From contig JAJGOT010000237.1 of assembly GCA_022457155.1 (NCBI GenBank), forward strand, positions 124,001 through 188,000: a stretch of DNA of 64,000 nucleotides, written 5' to 3'. The position numbers and the translations under genes were made by a program. Of the stretch, positions 46,765-57,926 are shown in pieces (positions within the stretch are counted from its first letter, which is position 1; every line of letters begins with the position of its first letter). Under the pieces are notes generated by a model. That model saw only the letters and a list, made by a program, of their open reading frames with translations, searched no databases and was not told where the DNA came from. The stretch comes from Cladopsammia gracilis (Eukaryota; Cnidaria; Anthozoa; Scleractinia; Dendrophylliidae).

Positions 46765-49700
46765 CTAGCTCCAAACTTGTGTAGGCCATGGCTGAGCTCT
46801 GCGATAACCATGTTCTCTTTTTCCGCCATGAAGACGTTTATTCTGTTCGTGAAATGTCTTTCTCTCTGTTCTTCTAGCATTCGAGTCAACACCGCTGGTA
46901 CATCGCCACCTTGGCTTGCTCGTTTGAAAAGTTTTGGTGTGTTCGACTTTGACGAAGAATTGATCCATTTTCTGCCTGGTCTCTTTGTCTATGTCTTCCT
47001 GGAGGAATAGCAAACAGACATTTACATAAATCGAGCTCAGTCTTCAGGCGCAGTAACACTAACAAAAATTAGGTCTCGACCCGTTAAAATATCGGTATGG
47101 ACCCCAATTTTTTGGTGCGTACCATGTTTTTACCGAACGGTTCCGAACCCATCTTGTCGGTTCAAGAACACTGTGGTCGGTAGAGCTCTTTAAAGCCTGG
47201 CGTATCACATTGAACGTTCGATTGAGTTCGATGGAGTTCGGCCATCGAACGGAATCGAACTCGCAAAAAAATGTTCGAATCGAAGGAAATCGAACGTTCG
47301 ATTTTCGAACTCAATCGAACGAAAGAGTTCCCTGGACAAAGCTGCAAAAATAATCCTAAAATCCTGGAGCATTTTGTCGCGCAAAACAATAGTAATGTCA
47401 ACCTCGTTCCCAGGGTCTCTCATCTTCCCGCCCTCTCTCGCTCCACAACATGATCTCCTCTCTGAATTAACGATTATCGTTAATTCTTAAATTGCTCCGA
47501 ATTTACGATTATAGTTAATTTAGAACACTGTTTCCCAGGACATTTCAGAAAAGAAGAAATAAAAAAAAACATGATATTTGGACTGCGGGATTCGAACCCG
47601 GAACTACCGCTACTAGGAACGTCTTCTTACCACTAGACCACCGAACATGAAGGAGATGGGAAATTATATCTGCAAGATATTTAATTGAGACTTATATGAC
47701 GGAGTAACTGGTTAGTACTATAAGAAGCAAGGGCTGACAACTGCGTAGAAAAAGTAACGCAACAATGGCATGATTGAGACCAAACCGAAAGTTTAAATGC
47801 AACTGTGGATAGCTATTTCGCCGTTATTGCGGCTCATCAGCACAGTGTAGCAACAAGTTCCAGTGAGGTCAAGTTCCAGTTTCAGTTGAGGTTGGGTTAG
47901 CAGTTTATATGGTCAAATTTAGGCTTAAACAAGCCGAGAAGCTAGGTGGTACTCTGGTACGCCTAGCTGAGGTCACAAGTTAAATCCTGAGTGGGGATTT
48001 TAGATTTTCTTTTTTACACTTAAAAATGTATTGAAAATAAAATTCTTAAGTGTCGACATTACGTTATATAATTCTCACTAAGTGTCCGAGGTGGTCCAGA
48101 CCGTTGTTATCTGAGGTCTTCCTGCAAGGAACTATTTTGCAGCCTTTTCCAGAGAAAGCCCTGGGAACGAGGTTGAGTCGGGATTGGATAAAGGTTCGTG
48201 CATGCGCGTTTCTACCCGCGCTTGGCACTGGTTGCATGTTTGAGCCTCAACTTCTGATTGGTTCATTCTAATTTTTTCGTTCGTTGTGATTAACCAACGT
48301 CCATGTCGACGGACGTGAGAAATTAAAAAAAGTCGACAGTTAGGAGGTTAAGGCGGGGGTCTACCTGAATGCCATGCCATTTTCCGCCACTTAACATGGC
48401 TTTAATGGAAATATCTCGTTCACGTTTCAAGCAATCCAAAAACCCTCTGCTTATAACAGAAAACTATGTTATGGGATGTTTTGTAAATTTTTGGGTGATT
48501 TTGGGATATGTTTGGGAGGAAATAGTTTTTCTCAAAGGATTGGTAAAATTTAGAGAAATAAGAAATATTGAAGATTTTTGGTGAATTTTAAAAATTAGAA
48601 TTTGTAGTTAATAATTAATAGACGGACACCAAGTTAGTCCATAAGCAACACGTGGTGCTCTTGCGTGGGTATCAACTGTCTGTTGGTGTTCCAAAAATCA
48701 TTTTCTTTCTCCTATCCCTTCTTAAAACCTCTTAAAATGTCATTAAAATTCAGGTTTACCCTCGCCTTAACTTCATTTCGCATGTCTTACCTGCGATTTT
48801 CTTTGCTGCGAAGATTGCAGACCATCGACTTGAAACAATTGCACGCCTGAACTTCTTGTCCTGTTCAACTTTTCCTTGTTTTCGCTTTTATCAACACAGT
48901 TTCCTTTTTTACTTTTTCTTTTCGTTTGCTTACGTTTTTCCTTAAAATGTACAAATCTGCTATTCTCCGTTCTTTTTGCTTCCACGGCACTTTCAGCCAA
49001 ACAATAGTGATCAGAGAGAATTGTTTTCTCGTTCTTTCTGGCCGCAGTATCTAAGGAGACTGAACGCCCAGTTAACATTTCTAATGGTTTTCTTTGTGAT
49101 TGCTTTAAACAATTTCTTTCGTGAGATTGGCTATCTGTAAACTGTACACTTCTTTCGTTTTTTCGTAATTCACAGTTGTTACTGGAATCTTTAGAAGTCC
49201 AATTACTGAGATTCCGCGTAGATTTGTCTCGCAACGCTGTGATTTCCTGGCCGGAGCTCACACACAATTCACTGATCGACGATTCATGTGGTGAATTAGA
49301 GTTAAGTCCTCCAATACTAACTGATTTCGATTTACTCATATCGCTGTCTGAATTCTCCAGGGTTTCGCCATGTCTTGATTGAATGACCTCAAAGCTACTC
49401 TTACTTGTATACGATTGTTCATTGGTATCTTCGTGTTTGGTTAATTTGAAACTGTCGCTATTTGTAAGAAGTGGTTCTTTGTCAGTTCCATGCGCTTTCT
49501 TGGAATTTTCACCATCTAAATTAGATAAATTAATTTTGAGACCAGACTCGCTTTGATCACTACACTCAGTCTGCTTCGCTAACAAAGCGCCTTTCTCCAA
49601 ATCAGCGCACAATATTTCCAGCAGAGTTAATACGGGTTCTTTGGTTTTCTTCCTGGAATCTTTGTTCTTTATTCCTCTGTTTTTTCTTCGCTTCTGGTAG

Positions 49701-50395
49701 CATCTTTGAACAATTTGGTTTACGCCATTGCAGTTCGGTGATAATGCTGATGATATTTGACTGTGATGATTGGAGTGATGAGGCAGGTTACTGGTGCTGT
49801 TGTCTTGGTTAGCTGTGTCTATGCATCTGCATGTGCTGTTCACATCATCTGCAGGTATAATAATAATCATAAAGTATAAAGTGGTTTTCAATTCGGTCGC
49901 GCTTCTCTCGTTGCGCGTCTATCCCTCACGCGCGTCTCCCGCGTCTTGCCTACAAAGGCGACTGGGGACGAGTCAGGAGAAATCCCGTGTCAGTAAAGTT
50001 TATAGCCAATACCTGTCAAAACTGACTGATAAAAGAGAAATGGCTTAACTTTTATACCCGAAAGCTGACACGAAACTGCCGCCCGAAAATGTCAGTGCCC
50101 AGACCCTAACCAACATGCACGATATAAACCCACCTTCCTCGTGGTCCATATTTATCTGCGTTATCGATCCCGATTCTCTCTTATCTCCATTTGCGTGAAA
50201 TATCTCCCCATATTGACTCCAACAGTCTTCCCAGCATTTCACTGGGTGTCGCATGGACATTTTAAACACGTGCGTTTCTTCTCTCAACCGATTAAGGCAT
50301 TGTTTCTTCTCCTTTTCTAACCTGTTCACAAGAACTTGAAGCCTATGATCTTCGAGTGAGAACCCTTTGAAAAACCTCTCTGTAGAACTTTCCAT
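46765..50395 (-). CDS. Unrecognised 517-residue basic, serine-rich protein with N-terminal helical segment (3 exons)
   Basis: Exons on the minus strand are 50395-50134, 49848-48791 and 46998-46765; phases 1 and 0 join cleanly to 517 residues plus TAG. Residues about 13-45 (SLEDHRLQVLVNRLEKEKKQ onward) look like an amphipathic or coiled-coil helix. The 353-codon middle exon is hydrophilic, rich in Ser, Lys and Asn, with basic clusters resembling nuclear localisation signals (QKRRKNRGIKNKDSRKKTK, KRKQTKRKSKKG). The last exon has DIDKETRQKMDQFF, then a run of Arg and Lys, ending in PWPTQVWS. No signal peptide or membrane segment is seen, and I do not recognise the family. The open 1,058-nt exon with good splice sites (CAG|GTAAGA, CCTGCAG, CCTCCAG) argues for a real gene. 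It is convergent with UTP11 (811 bp between stops). A possible AATAAA lies at 46676-46671. Intron 2 holds a MITE carrying a tRNA-like sequence. Confidence 0.72.
47195..47335. repeat. Cluster of TCGAACGTTCGA-type palindromes
   Basis: TCGAAC or GTTCGA occurs more than ten times, including ATCGAACGTTCGATTTTCGA. Unknown gene, intron 2. Confidence 0.7.
47399..48174. mobile_element. MITE with CAACCTCGTTCCCAGGG ends
   Basis: CAACCTCGTTCCCAGGG and CCCTGGGAACGAGGTTG are perfect inverted ends. About 776 bp, containing the tRNA-like sequence at 47577-47655. Confidence 0.8.
47577..47655 (-). repeat. tRNA-like sequence (pseudo-tRNA or SINE head)
   Basis: The minus strand has the A box TGGTCTAGTGG and the B box GGTTCGAATCC 42 nt apart. 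The T-stem has four good pairs, but the acceptor stem and anticodon stem do not pair, so a functional tRNA is unlikely. Confidence 0.55.
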
Positions 50396-51432
50396 ATCGT
50401 ACAGGCTTCACTTTCAAAGAGCGAAACTCATGACAACTGTTTTTTGAAAGCAATGTTCGTTTTATGACGCCATAGAGAGCATTTGTGACGTAATAATGAT
50501 AGTTTGCGCGCGCGCGAGTTCGCACGCACGCAAGAGTAACCTCGCGCTCGAGCGAGATTTTCGCGAGCTTTCGTGGGCCAGTTAGCCACAACTGGGAAAG
50601 CGGGAGAAAAGTGGACAAGAATTATCCCATAAAATTGCCAAGTTTTAACTGCTTTTTTGTATAGCAGCAACAAAGGAGGGCGAACGAAGAATGGTCATTT
50701 ACTTTTTGAGCGAAAATTCAATTACCCGCTCCTTAGCGCGGTTTTCAATCGAGTGCCAGTGAAACAAAAATATTAACTAAAATCTGCGATCTCGTTCATA
50801 AACTAGAAATACGTGTCTCGCAGAACCTCGCGAAGCTCGGGGGAGGATGCACTGCAAAATTTTAGCGATGTGGGAGAGTGTAATTTTTTATTTGGCTGCA
50901 TGCCGGCAATGGCCCGGAAAATTTAAGTTGAGACATTCTAGTTCCCAGTCGCTTCGATTTAACTTGTAGTTAGTGCCCTCAGTCTTCCTAAATTATAATA
51001 AATGGGAACTGGCATTGGTCAGTTTTGGGTTTTGAGCAGTGGGTCACTGTAACTGCTATGGGACTGGGTATCAAAAGATCCTAGGGCCCTTCTTTCTTTT
51101 TTGAGCGGACTTCGGCCGACAAATTTATTAACCTCACTATGCTCGGGCCCTCGGCCCTCGCTTCGCGAGGAAAAATTGAAAGAAAAATCGGCAAAAGCGA
51201 TGAACGCAAAAAAATACGAACTAAAAAGACAAAATAATGACTAAAAAAACTCGAAATTCTACCAAAATGGAAACTTTGGGTTGTCAAGAAATCAAAATTG
51301 ATGAACTGTAATCCACTTCCATCCTTGTAATCCTGCACTTCTTCTCCAAACTACCGCTTCTGTTTTGCTCAAAAGAATCTTTTTATCCGATTTAGTTGTA
51401 TATTTGGTGGGATTTGGCGATATAACATGGAA

Positions 51433-51598
51433 ATAGACCAATTCGGATATATTAAAATTCATACTTGGCTCCGAGGCTTAGGAGAATGAAACAAAATAAA
51501 TAAATTATTCATCCCTGAACCTCGATGTGATTTCTTTTGTTTTATTCCCCTAAGCCTCGGAGCCAAGTATGAATTTTAATATATCGGAATTGGTCTAT
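51433..51598. mobile_element. Palindromic MITE abutting the next element
   Basis: ATAGACCAATTCGGATATAT and ATATATCGGAATTGGTCTAT, with arms extending through AGCCTCGGAGCC for about 50 bp. Confidence 0.85.
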
Positions 51599-51599
51599 T

Positions 51600-51932
51600 A
51601 AGGGATGGACCATTAGAAAAGTGATGGAGGGGGGGGGGGGGGGGGGTTGGTTGGGGGGGGGGGGGGGGGGGGGGCAAAAGCAAAAAAAAAAAATTTCCCC
51701 AGTAAATTATTAAGAAAAAAAATATATTCCCACGCATTATCGCAAAAAAAAAAAATCTGCCCAAGGACAATTAAAAAATAAACTATTAAAAAAAAAAAAA
51801 TATTCCAGCCATCGAGTGAAAAAAAAAAAAGATTTCCACCTTAGGTGGACAAAAAAAAAAATTCTTGCCTCTCCCAAAGTTCCCAACCCCCCCCCCCCCC
51901 CCCCCATCACTTTTCTAATGGTCCATCCCTAA
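51600..51932. mobile_element. MITE with GGGATGGACCATTAGAAAAG ends and G/C tracts
   Basis: GGGATGGACCATTAGAAAAG at the left and CTTTTCTAATGGTCCATCCC at the right; poly-G (about 51629-51674) and poly-C (about 51888-51905) lie just inside. The interior is A-tracts alternating with TTTCC(A/C)CC-like words. Confidence 0.85.
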
Positions 51933-52102
51933 GTAAACATAATTTCGTTTTCTCGGCGGGATAGTGTCCCGTTATTGCTGAATTGAGAGGTTTAAAACAT
52001 TTCTCTGAGGATTTTCCATACACAATGAACAGCAATAAGACACAACACAAGTCAGGCAAATGCTGTAATTCTGAAGTTTTATTACTGGTCCTTCTGTATC
52101 AT

Positions 52103-52293
52103 TTACATGGAGCTCATTTTGGCCTTCTCTTGCAGCCTTCTGTCTCGCTCCTCAGCAATAGTCAGCCTGATTCCTTTACCCTTGGGGAGGGATACATGAG
52201 GCTTGTTTGTCTTGCCAATGATGAAAATGTTGCTGATTCGTGTGGCAAATGAATGGCCTGTGTTATCCTTCACGTGAACAATGTCAAATGAAC
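52103..52293 (-). CDS. RPS4: Terminal exon of ribosomal protein eS4 (RPS4), partial
   Basis: The minus strand reads [20 protein letters not shown], then [20 protein letters not shown] and [19 protein letters not shown], ending MSSM and stop. This is the C-terminal part of eS4 (about 63 residues, KOW-adjacent region). The frame is open and undamaged. It begins at an AG acceptor (TTTGAAG|GT) whose phase fits a split glycine codon (the G of HPG-SFD). AATAAA lies at 52083-52078. None of the upstream exons, which encode most of the 263-residue protein, was recognised between 52300 and 64000. They may lie beyond the window, or this may be a duplicated or misassembled fragment. Confidence 0.8.
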
Positions 52294-52364
52294 CTTCAAA
52301 TATAAAAAGACAAGTATTACTTATACAATATTTTATAAATGGATTTTAAAGGATGCTGAGAACT

Positions 52365-52937
52365 TTAACCCTTTCACACCCAGAGTCAATAGACCTTATT
52401 CATAAATGGTGGCCAATTCGTTATTCTTTTATATTCATACTAATCAGCCTATCAAGCCTCATTTTAGAGCAAAAATTCTTTTGAATTTTGCACATGCTAA
52501 CGAGGCTTGGTAGGCTAATTAGCATGAATGTAAAAAAATGATAAATCAGCTTCCATTTATGAATAAAGTCGATTGTGGATACATGTTATGTAGTTCAACT
52601 ATTAAGTCTGTTGATGAAATCCTATGACGTGACCATTCAAATGAAACCTCTTCAGCAGTACTTTTGCATGGTACCATTTGTTCTAACTTTTGAGTCTGTG
52701 GATGAAATCCTATGGTGTGACCATTCAAATGAAATCTCTTCAGCAGTACTTTTGCATGGTACCATTTGTCCCAACTTTTGAGTCTGTTGATGAAATCCTA
52801 TCGTGTGACCATTCAAATGAAACCTCTTCAGCAATACGTTTGCATGGTACCATTTGTTTTTCGATATTTTGCAACATGGAATTTCGAATTTTTCTTTTAT
52901 TTTGGTCTTTGGTGCTCTTGGCAGTGAAAAGGTTAAA
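52365..52937 (+). mobile_element. TIR element with three 88-bp units, split by another repeat
   Basis: It begins TTAACCCTTTCACACCCAGA. Units end at 52680, 52768 and 52856 (88-bp spacing). It ends with GCAGTGAAAAGGTTAAAG. A second repeat (52391-52571) is inserted near its left end. Confidence 0.8.
52391..52571. mobile_element. Inverted-repeat element inside the 88-bp-unit element
   Basis: GACCTTATTCATAAATGG and CCATTTATGAATAAAGTC are near-inverted ends. The core shares GCCTCATTTTAGAG and CATGCTAACGAGGC with 23330-23420. Confidence 0.7.
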
Positions 52938-53016
52938 GGACAATAATGACTAGGCAGCCCTTGCCCTTATGTTGTCATAAGCAGTAACAGACTTTTTTTT
53001 TGAGATGCACACCTAT

Positions 53017-53403
53017 TAGGTGCAGTTACACTGGGCACTTTTACTGTGGTAAATGACCCTTTTACAACGGGAAACTGGATTTAGTGAGTGTGACCGACAT
53101 TTTCCGAGGTAAATTTCCCGAAGTAAATATTCATGGATACATAAAAAAGATCACACAAAGCACCCATAATATGCAACGTGGCAAGTTGAAATGGTGTTTC
53201 GATGCCCACGGCACAAGAGCCAATCCCGATGCTCCGTTTGACATCAACAGGTAACCGCAAAGGAAAAGTGATTTGCTGAATTGCGTGACATTTTTTTCCC
53301 TTGGCAAATCACAAATCGCGTGTAACCGCTGGTTAACACGGTATACTAAACCCAAGTGTGATGCCTCGGAGATGATCTACCGTGGTGAGTGTTACTGCAC
53401 CTA
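53017..53403. mobile_element. MITE with AGGTGCAGTTACAC ends, copy 2
   Basis: TAGGTGCAGTTACACTG on the left and GTTACTGCACCTA on the right; interior similar to 42014-42413 in inverted order. Confidence 0.7.
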
Positions 53404-54680
53404 TTGTCTATATACATCAAACAACTTGAGTTTAACATGTGAAGGAATAAGGGGTGCGTACATTCATTTATAGTACTTTCTTGTATCTCAGGAAAGGAGG
53501 GGTTGAAAGTAAAACCCTGTCAACAAAAAGTTCACCGGCATCAAACCATAACTTATGCAAAACTAAACAAAGTGTGAAAGCTTCTACTTCTAGAATGCTT
53601 GTTTAAACGTAGCTGTACAAACAACAGTCACACCTCACATAAGCAAGCCAACCACACCCATGTCCAATGTACACGAACGGGTACGATTCGTCAAAGTAAG
53701 CTCACCATCCGTACAAACAGTAAAAGCAGTCATATGATGCCCGATTTAGGGTGTCAGCTCCATTGTACATTGTACACCTCCTTTGTATTAGGTAAAATTA
53801 TGTATTCTAATATATTCTATGGTATTGTATTCTATTGTATTGTCGTTCTTTTGTGTTCTATTATTCTATTGTTTTAACAAAAGAAAAAGTGTCACCCCTA
53901 AATCGCGCATGGTATAAAAGCAGTAGTCAATCCGTAAAATGCTTCTCATTATCCATCATAATAGGGACTTGGCTCATTAACATAATTTGAGGGACGCCAG
54001 GCACAACGTTTTGTCGATTCGTACGATTGGTACGAATGCAGAAAGCGGTAGACGATCCGTTCACGGAGAGGAAGCAAGGAACTAAACATGAATGTTTCAA
54101 TGCCATTGATTCATTGGAACGCCTTTAAATTTAAAGATGAAGACACCTACGAACCGGCCGAAAAAAATGGCGTTACAAATTTACTTTTTTAAGTTATGCT
54201 TAATAATGATTTCAAATCAATGCGCACTGCATTCCTCCGTGATTTATTCTTTCGTTGTGATCTGCTGTGCATCTATCATTATCTATATTCGAGCATGATT
54301 GTACCTTATTACTCTCCTTGCTACTTTCCAGATTCCCTTAAGTCTCTTTTAAGGACTAGGAGTAATCGGAGATTAGGGTAGTGCGTTCGGCGGTTGAAAG
54401 GGGGGATTTTGTTTTTTGGTTATTGGGATAGATGAATATGTCTATGGCATATTGTCAAATTAAGGGTTATTGTGTACAGTGAAACCTGTATTTACTCTGT
54501 GTATGAAGACGGTAGGGAAAGTTTGGTAGCAGAAAAACAAATTAAATCCTTTGAAGTTTGTTGTAGTTGTCAGTAAAGAAAAGTACTTGGCGGTCCCTTG
54601 GGAAAAGTGGAAAGAGTGCACCAAAAACGATAATTTGAAACCTGAAAACACGCTGGCGAAAGCGAAATTCGCAAGTATTT
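53404..54680. other. Gene-free stretch
   Basis: AT-rich, with a TATTCTATTGTATTG-type low-complexity patch near 53800-53870. No exon or complete inverted-repeat element is recognised. Confidence 0.4.
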
Positions 54681-54685
54681 ATATT

Positions 54686-55548
54686 TATAATATAGAGGGC
54701 AAAATTACTGAATGCTGATTGGCTGACGAAGAGGGCATTTTTTTATTAATTGAGGGCAAAATTACTCGCTCCTGATTGGTCGAGCATCAAAATTTCTCAC
54801 TCGTGATTGGTTGAGCGCTTCGTTCTCGTTGCATTCAGTTGGCTTGGCGGGATTTTGAAGAAAATTTACAAACGGAGCGCTCGCATGTTACGCCGGAGAT
54901 TTTGTTATAAAAAAGGAATGAAATCGGAAGATACCTAAGAAATGAATTCTACAGGAGAATTACAGCATTTTACGCCAAACAGGAAGCGATTATTTGTGTC
55001 AAATCTTGGATTAACTAGGCGCCTGCAGCCAGTTTGCGACGTTGAAGACCTCGAAGAAATTCATTCATGGCGACAAAAGGTTTTAAAGTTCCATCACTTC
55101 AATGAAAAAATGCGGATTTCTGCGGACCAAAAGAAAAGAACTTTGACAGATTTTGCTGAAAGGGAAATATACGTTTAACAGGAGAAAGAATAAGGCTAAA
55201 AGAAGTGAAAGAAAGCAATTAAATCGCCAAACGTGCAAGCAAGTTTGAACTCTCGCCATTTGTTGTTGTTATCAAAGCGGCAAAAACTTCAAACACAGGT
55301 ACGCTTAAATAAAACTTGCTTTGTTTTTGTCGTAAAGTGTCTTTTATCGATAAAATCAGGCTATATTCTCTAGATGTACATAACAGCCAAATGTATCTTT
55401 GACCGAATAGAAATTTATTTAACCACAGTAAGTTGAAAAGTTTTTCTTGTCAGTTGCGAGAGAATATTTTCACTTCGGGTAGTTTCAAGTCTGAGTGACT
55501 CTTAAAAAGTCTGCAAGGTTTCCCTATAATTTTGCCCTTTATATTATA
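54686..55548. mobile_element. Inverted-repeat element with GGGCAAAATTA ends
   Basis: The ends TATAATATAGAGGGCAAAAT and TAATTTTGCCCTTTATATTA are complementary. Just inside the left end GAGGGCAAAATTACT and a TGATTGG-type motif recur two to three times. About 860 bp, carrying the 78-residue ORF. Confidence 0.6.
54942..55178 (+). CDS. 78-residue ORF inside an inverted-repeat element, function unknown
   Basis: An uninterrupted ORF starts MNSTGELQHFTPNRKR and contains RLQPVCDVEDLEEIHSWRQK; it is hydrophilic, with no membrane segment or recognised domain. It lies centrally in the element at 54686-55548, whose other parts are AT-rich and closed. Codon composition resembles coding sequence more than its flanks do, so it may be host-derived cargo or a relic of an element protein. 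No splice structure is needed. Confidence 0.3.
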   Translation: MNSTGELQHFTPNRKRLFVSNLGLTRRLQPVCDVEDLEEIHSWRQKVLKFHHFNEKMRISADQKKRTLTDFAEREIYV

Positions 55549-55568
55549 AACAAGTAATCACATGTTCC

Positions 55569-55571
55569 CTC

Positions 55572-55609
<38 letters not shown>

Positions 55610-55697
55610 CTGTAGAAATTGCTCTCGTCGCTTCGCGACTCGGGCAATTTCTACAGCTTCTGAAAACACGCGTGATATTAATCCTTAATTTTACTCG
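55569..55697. mobile_element. Hairpin element
   Basis: TAAAATTAAGGATTAATATC and GATATTAATCCTTAATTTTA arms of about 55 bp; the loop GCTCTCGTCGCTTCGCGACT is itself palindromic. Confidence 0.8.
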
Positions 55698-56489
55698 GGC
55701 CCATGCGATTACATATACAAACAGACTATGCGCTTCTACAAATTCTCCGTTTTCTTTGTAGTTTCGCTCGCCAAATTAAGATTAACCTTTTCCAAACTCT
55801 CAGCCTTCATTTCCCAGTTTTCCACCGCGCTAAAAAATCACAGAAAGTTTGGAGTGTCTCCTGGAATAAATAAGCCGCGTTTGGTTTCGCGAGCGTTCCA
55901 TCGATCCATCCGCATAATCTCCATCAAAGTGAGAAAAACATTCGTCGCTTGATTTTTGCTCGTTTTCTGGCTTGAATCTCGCTCGTGTCCGGCCATACAT
56001 TTTCTAACGGGATGGCTTGAATGTGGTCCGATTTAAGCTCAGTCAAGCCATCCGAATGTCACGGCGGTACATATATCTCCCTCTATTCTTGCTCAATTTC
56101 TCGTTTGTTTGTCTCGTTCGCGTCAGCCGAATCATCGCCATGATTTGATTCTCGCTGATTAGCATATTGTATATGTTTTAGGACACACTAAGCGTGTTGT
56201 GCCACCATTTTGTGAGCGTGTAGTTCGGTGAAAACTGCAAAAAAGCTTCGAAAGCAGAAGGACGCACGAAAAGCACATGGAAATACACAATGTGAGCAAG
56301 GATGAGATGAATGACCTTCAGCAATCTCGCCACGTGAGTTAGTTCGTCAAAGTGAGGCAAAACGTAAGCAAGCGCCTCAAAGCGAAGCAAATGTGTGTTG
56401 ACGACGACGAACCAAAGCAATCTCGAAAAAACCTCCCTTAACTCCAACACAAATTAGGAGTTGCGTTCTCGTTCCTCGAACGCAATTAT

Positions 56490-56869
56490 TAGGACCATTT
56501 ATACGTCTTATCTAAGACGCGACTTAAATAAGATGCGAAGTGTACCATTTATACGTTTGCGTCTAACATAACACGCGAATATCACGTATAAATGGTTCGC
56601 GTCTTATTTTTGATACGGCGCACTTGTTGTTCACGTGTCATTTAGGACGCGAAAGCATTTATACGAGGAAGTTCACGTCTTATTTAAGACGCGGACAAAA
56701 TAAGAACAGCTGAAAAGCCTGTTCTAAGATAAGACGCGTCTTATTTAAGTCGCGTCTAAAATAAGACACGTATGCTTATTTTGTACTGTTTATACGATCG
56801 GTTCGCATCTTATTTAAGTCGCGTCTTAGATAAGACGCTTCTTATTTTATGTTGTATAAATGGCCCTAT
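56490..56869. mobile_element. Element composed of TAAGACGCG palindromic units
   Basis: The outer ends TTAGGACCATTTATAC and GTATAAATGGCCCTA are inverted. Between them TAAGACGC/GCGTCTTA and related words occur more than ten times in both orientations. Confidence 0.75.
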
Positions 56870-56920
56870 TGTGAGCAATAAAGCCCTTCTGCGTTTTTCA
56901 TGAAAACGTTGGCTAAACTG

Positions 56921-57035
56921 TAGAATACCCGTCCACTTATTTGCATCTCATTGAATAAGAATGGATCCTTTTGTTTTCATATGCTTCGTTCTTTAAAACG
57001 TTGTGGGATATGTAAATAAGTGGACGGGTATTCTA
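56921..57035. mobile_element. MITE with AGAATACCCGTCCACTTATT ends
   Basis: TAGAATACCCGTCCACTTAT and ATAAGTGGACGGGTATTCTA, near-perfect inverted ends on a 115-bp element. Confidence 0.8.
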
Positions 57036-57479
57036 AAATCGCTCCAAAACGTTTTTACAGCAAGCGCAAGAGCATCAGCACAGGTCGCAGTATCCAACTA
57101 GCAGGTGCCTTTAACTTCCCTTTCTACGGTGGAAATGAGTTTGTGCACTCCCCGTTGCAGCCAAGCACAAACACAACCCACTTTTGCTCAGCTTCAGAAT
57201 ACCACACCACTGCAAAGTATTGATGCCGCTCAATCCCAGGATAGCACCGAGAAAAGCGTTAAAACGACGTCAAGTGAACGGTGGAATTACAACGATGATT
57301 ATCATGGCGTAGAACATTAAGGAGGGTCTGAATGGGGGTAGCTCGAAAACACTAAACACTTAATTTTTGGGCTTTATAACATTAAACAGTTAAATTTTTG
57401 GCATTATAACACTAACAGTAAAAAATTCACTGTAACAGTAAATTTAATCCAGATAGAAACAAAGACGGCTCCAAAATTG

Positions 57480-57926
57480 TCGGAAAGTTGTCCGAATGTC
57501 ATTTGAACGTTTCCGATCATTTCCGAAGACTATATATTTTAGTGACAAAGGCAGCCATTATATCTTTAATGCGACTGAATTCTTCAAAGGGAGGAGTTTT
57601 GCAAAATAGTATTTTTTCTAAGATTACTATTTTGCGAAATGGCGTTAAATGTCGTCGCAACAGAAACAAATAGCGACCATCTCTCTTTTATCAAGTTATA
57701 AAGACATCATGCATTTGCAATCATTTGGTATAACGAGTTTCCGCTCGACAGGAACCACATAACGCAGAATTTCGCAAAATAGTAATCTTACAAGAATTAC
57801 TATTTTGCGAAATGAGTTTTAATGTCATCAAGCAGTTCTTTTAAACGCTCAATGTGACAGGAAATGATAAAGTTTTGGATAAGAAAGATTTTTTGCTCGA
57901 ACTGAACCCAAATACTTACGTGAAAG
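57480..57926. repeat. Repeat block with TTTCGCAAAATAG hairpins (left part)
   Basis: It contains AAAGGCAGCCATTATAT, GCGACTGAATTCTTCAAA and GGCGTTAAATGTC, shared with 60118-60240 and 62470-62595. Short palindromes built on GCAAAATAGTAAT/ATTACTATTTTGC occur at 57596-57642 and 57773-57813. Confidence 0.7.

Noticed and set aside
47577..47655. Functional tRNA gene on the minus strand
   Set aside because: A and B boxes are good, but the acceptor and anticodon stems do not pair.
57020..57320. Gln/Thr/Ser-rich ORFs downstream of TTTTTACAG, one ending SERWNYNDDYHGVEH
   Set aside because: Two overlapping frames are open, no domain is recognised and no upstream exon fits; possibly a decayed element exon.
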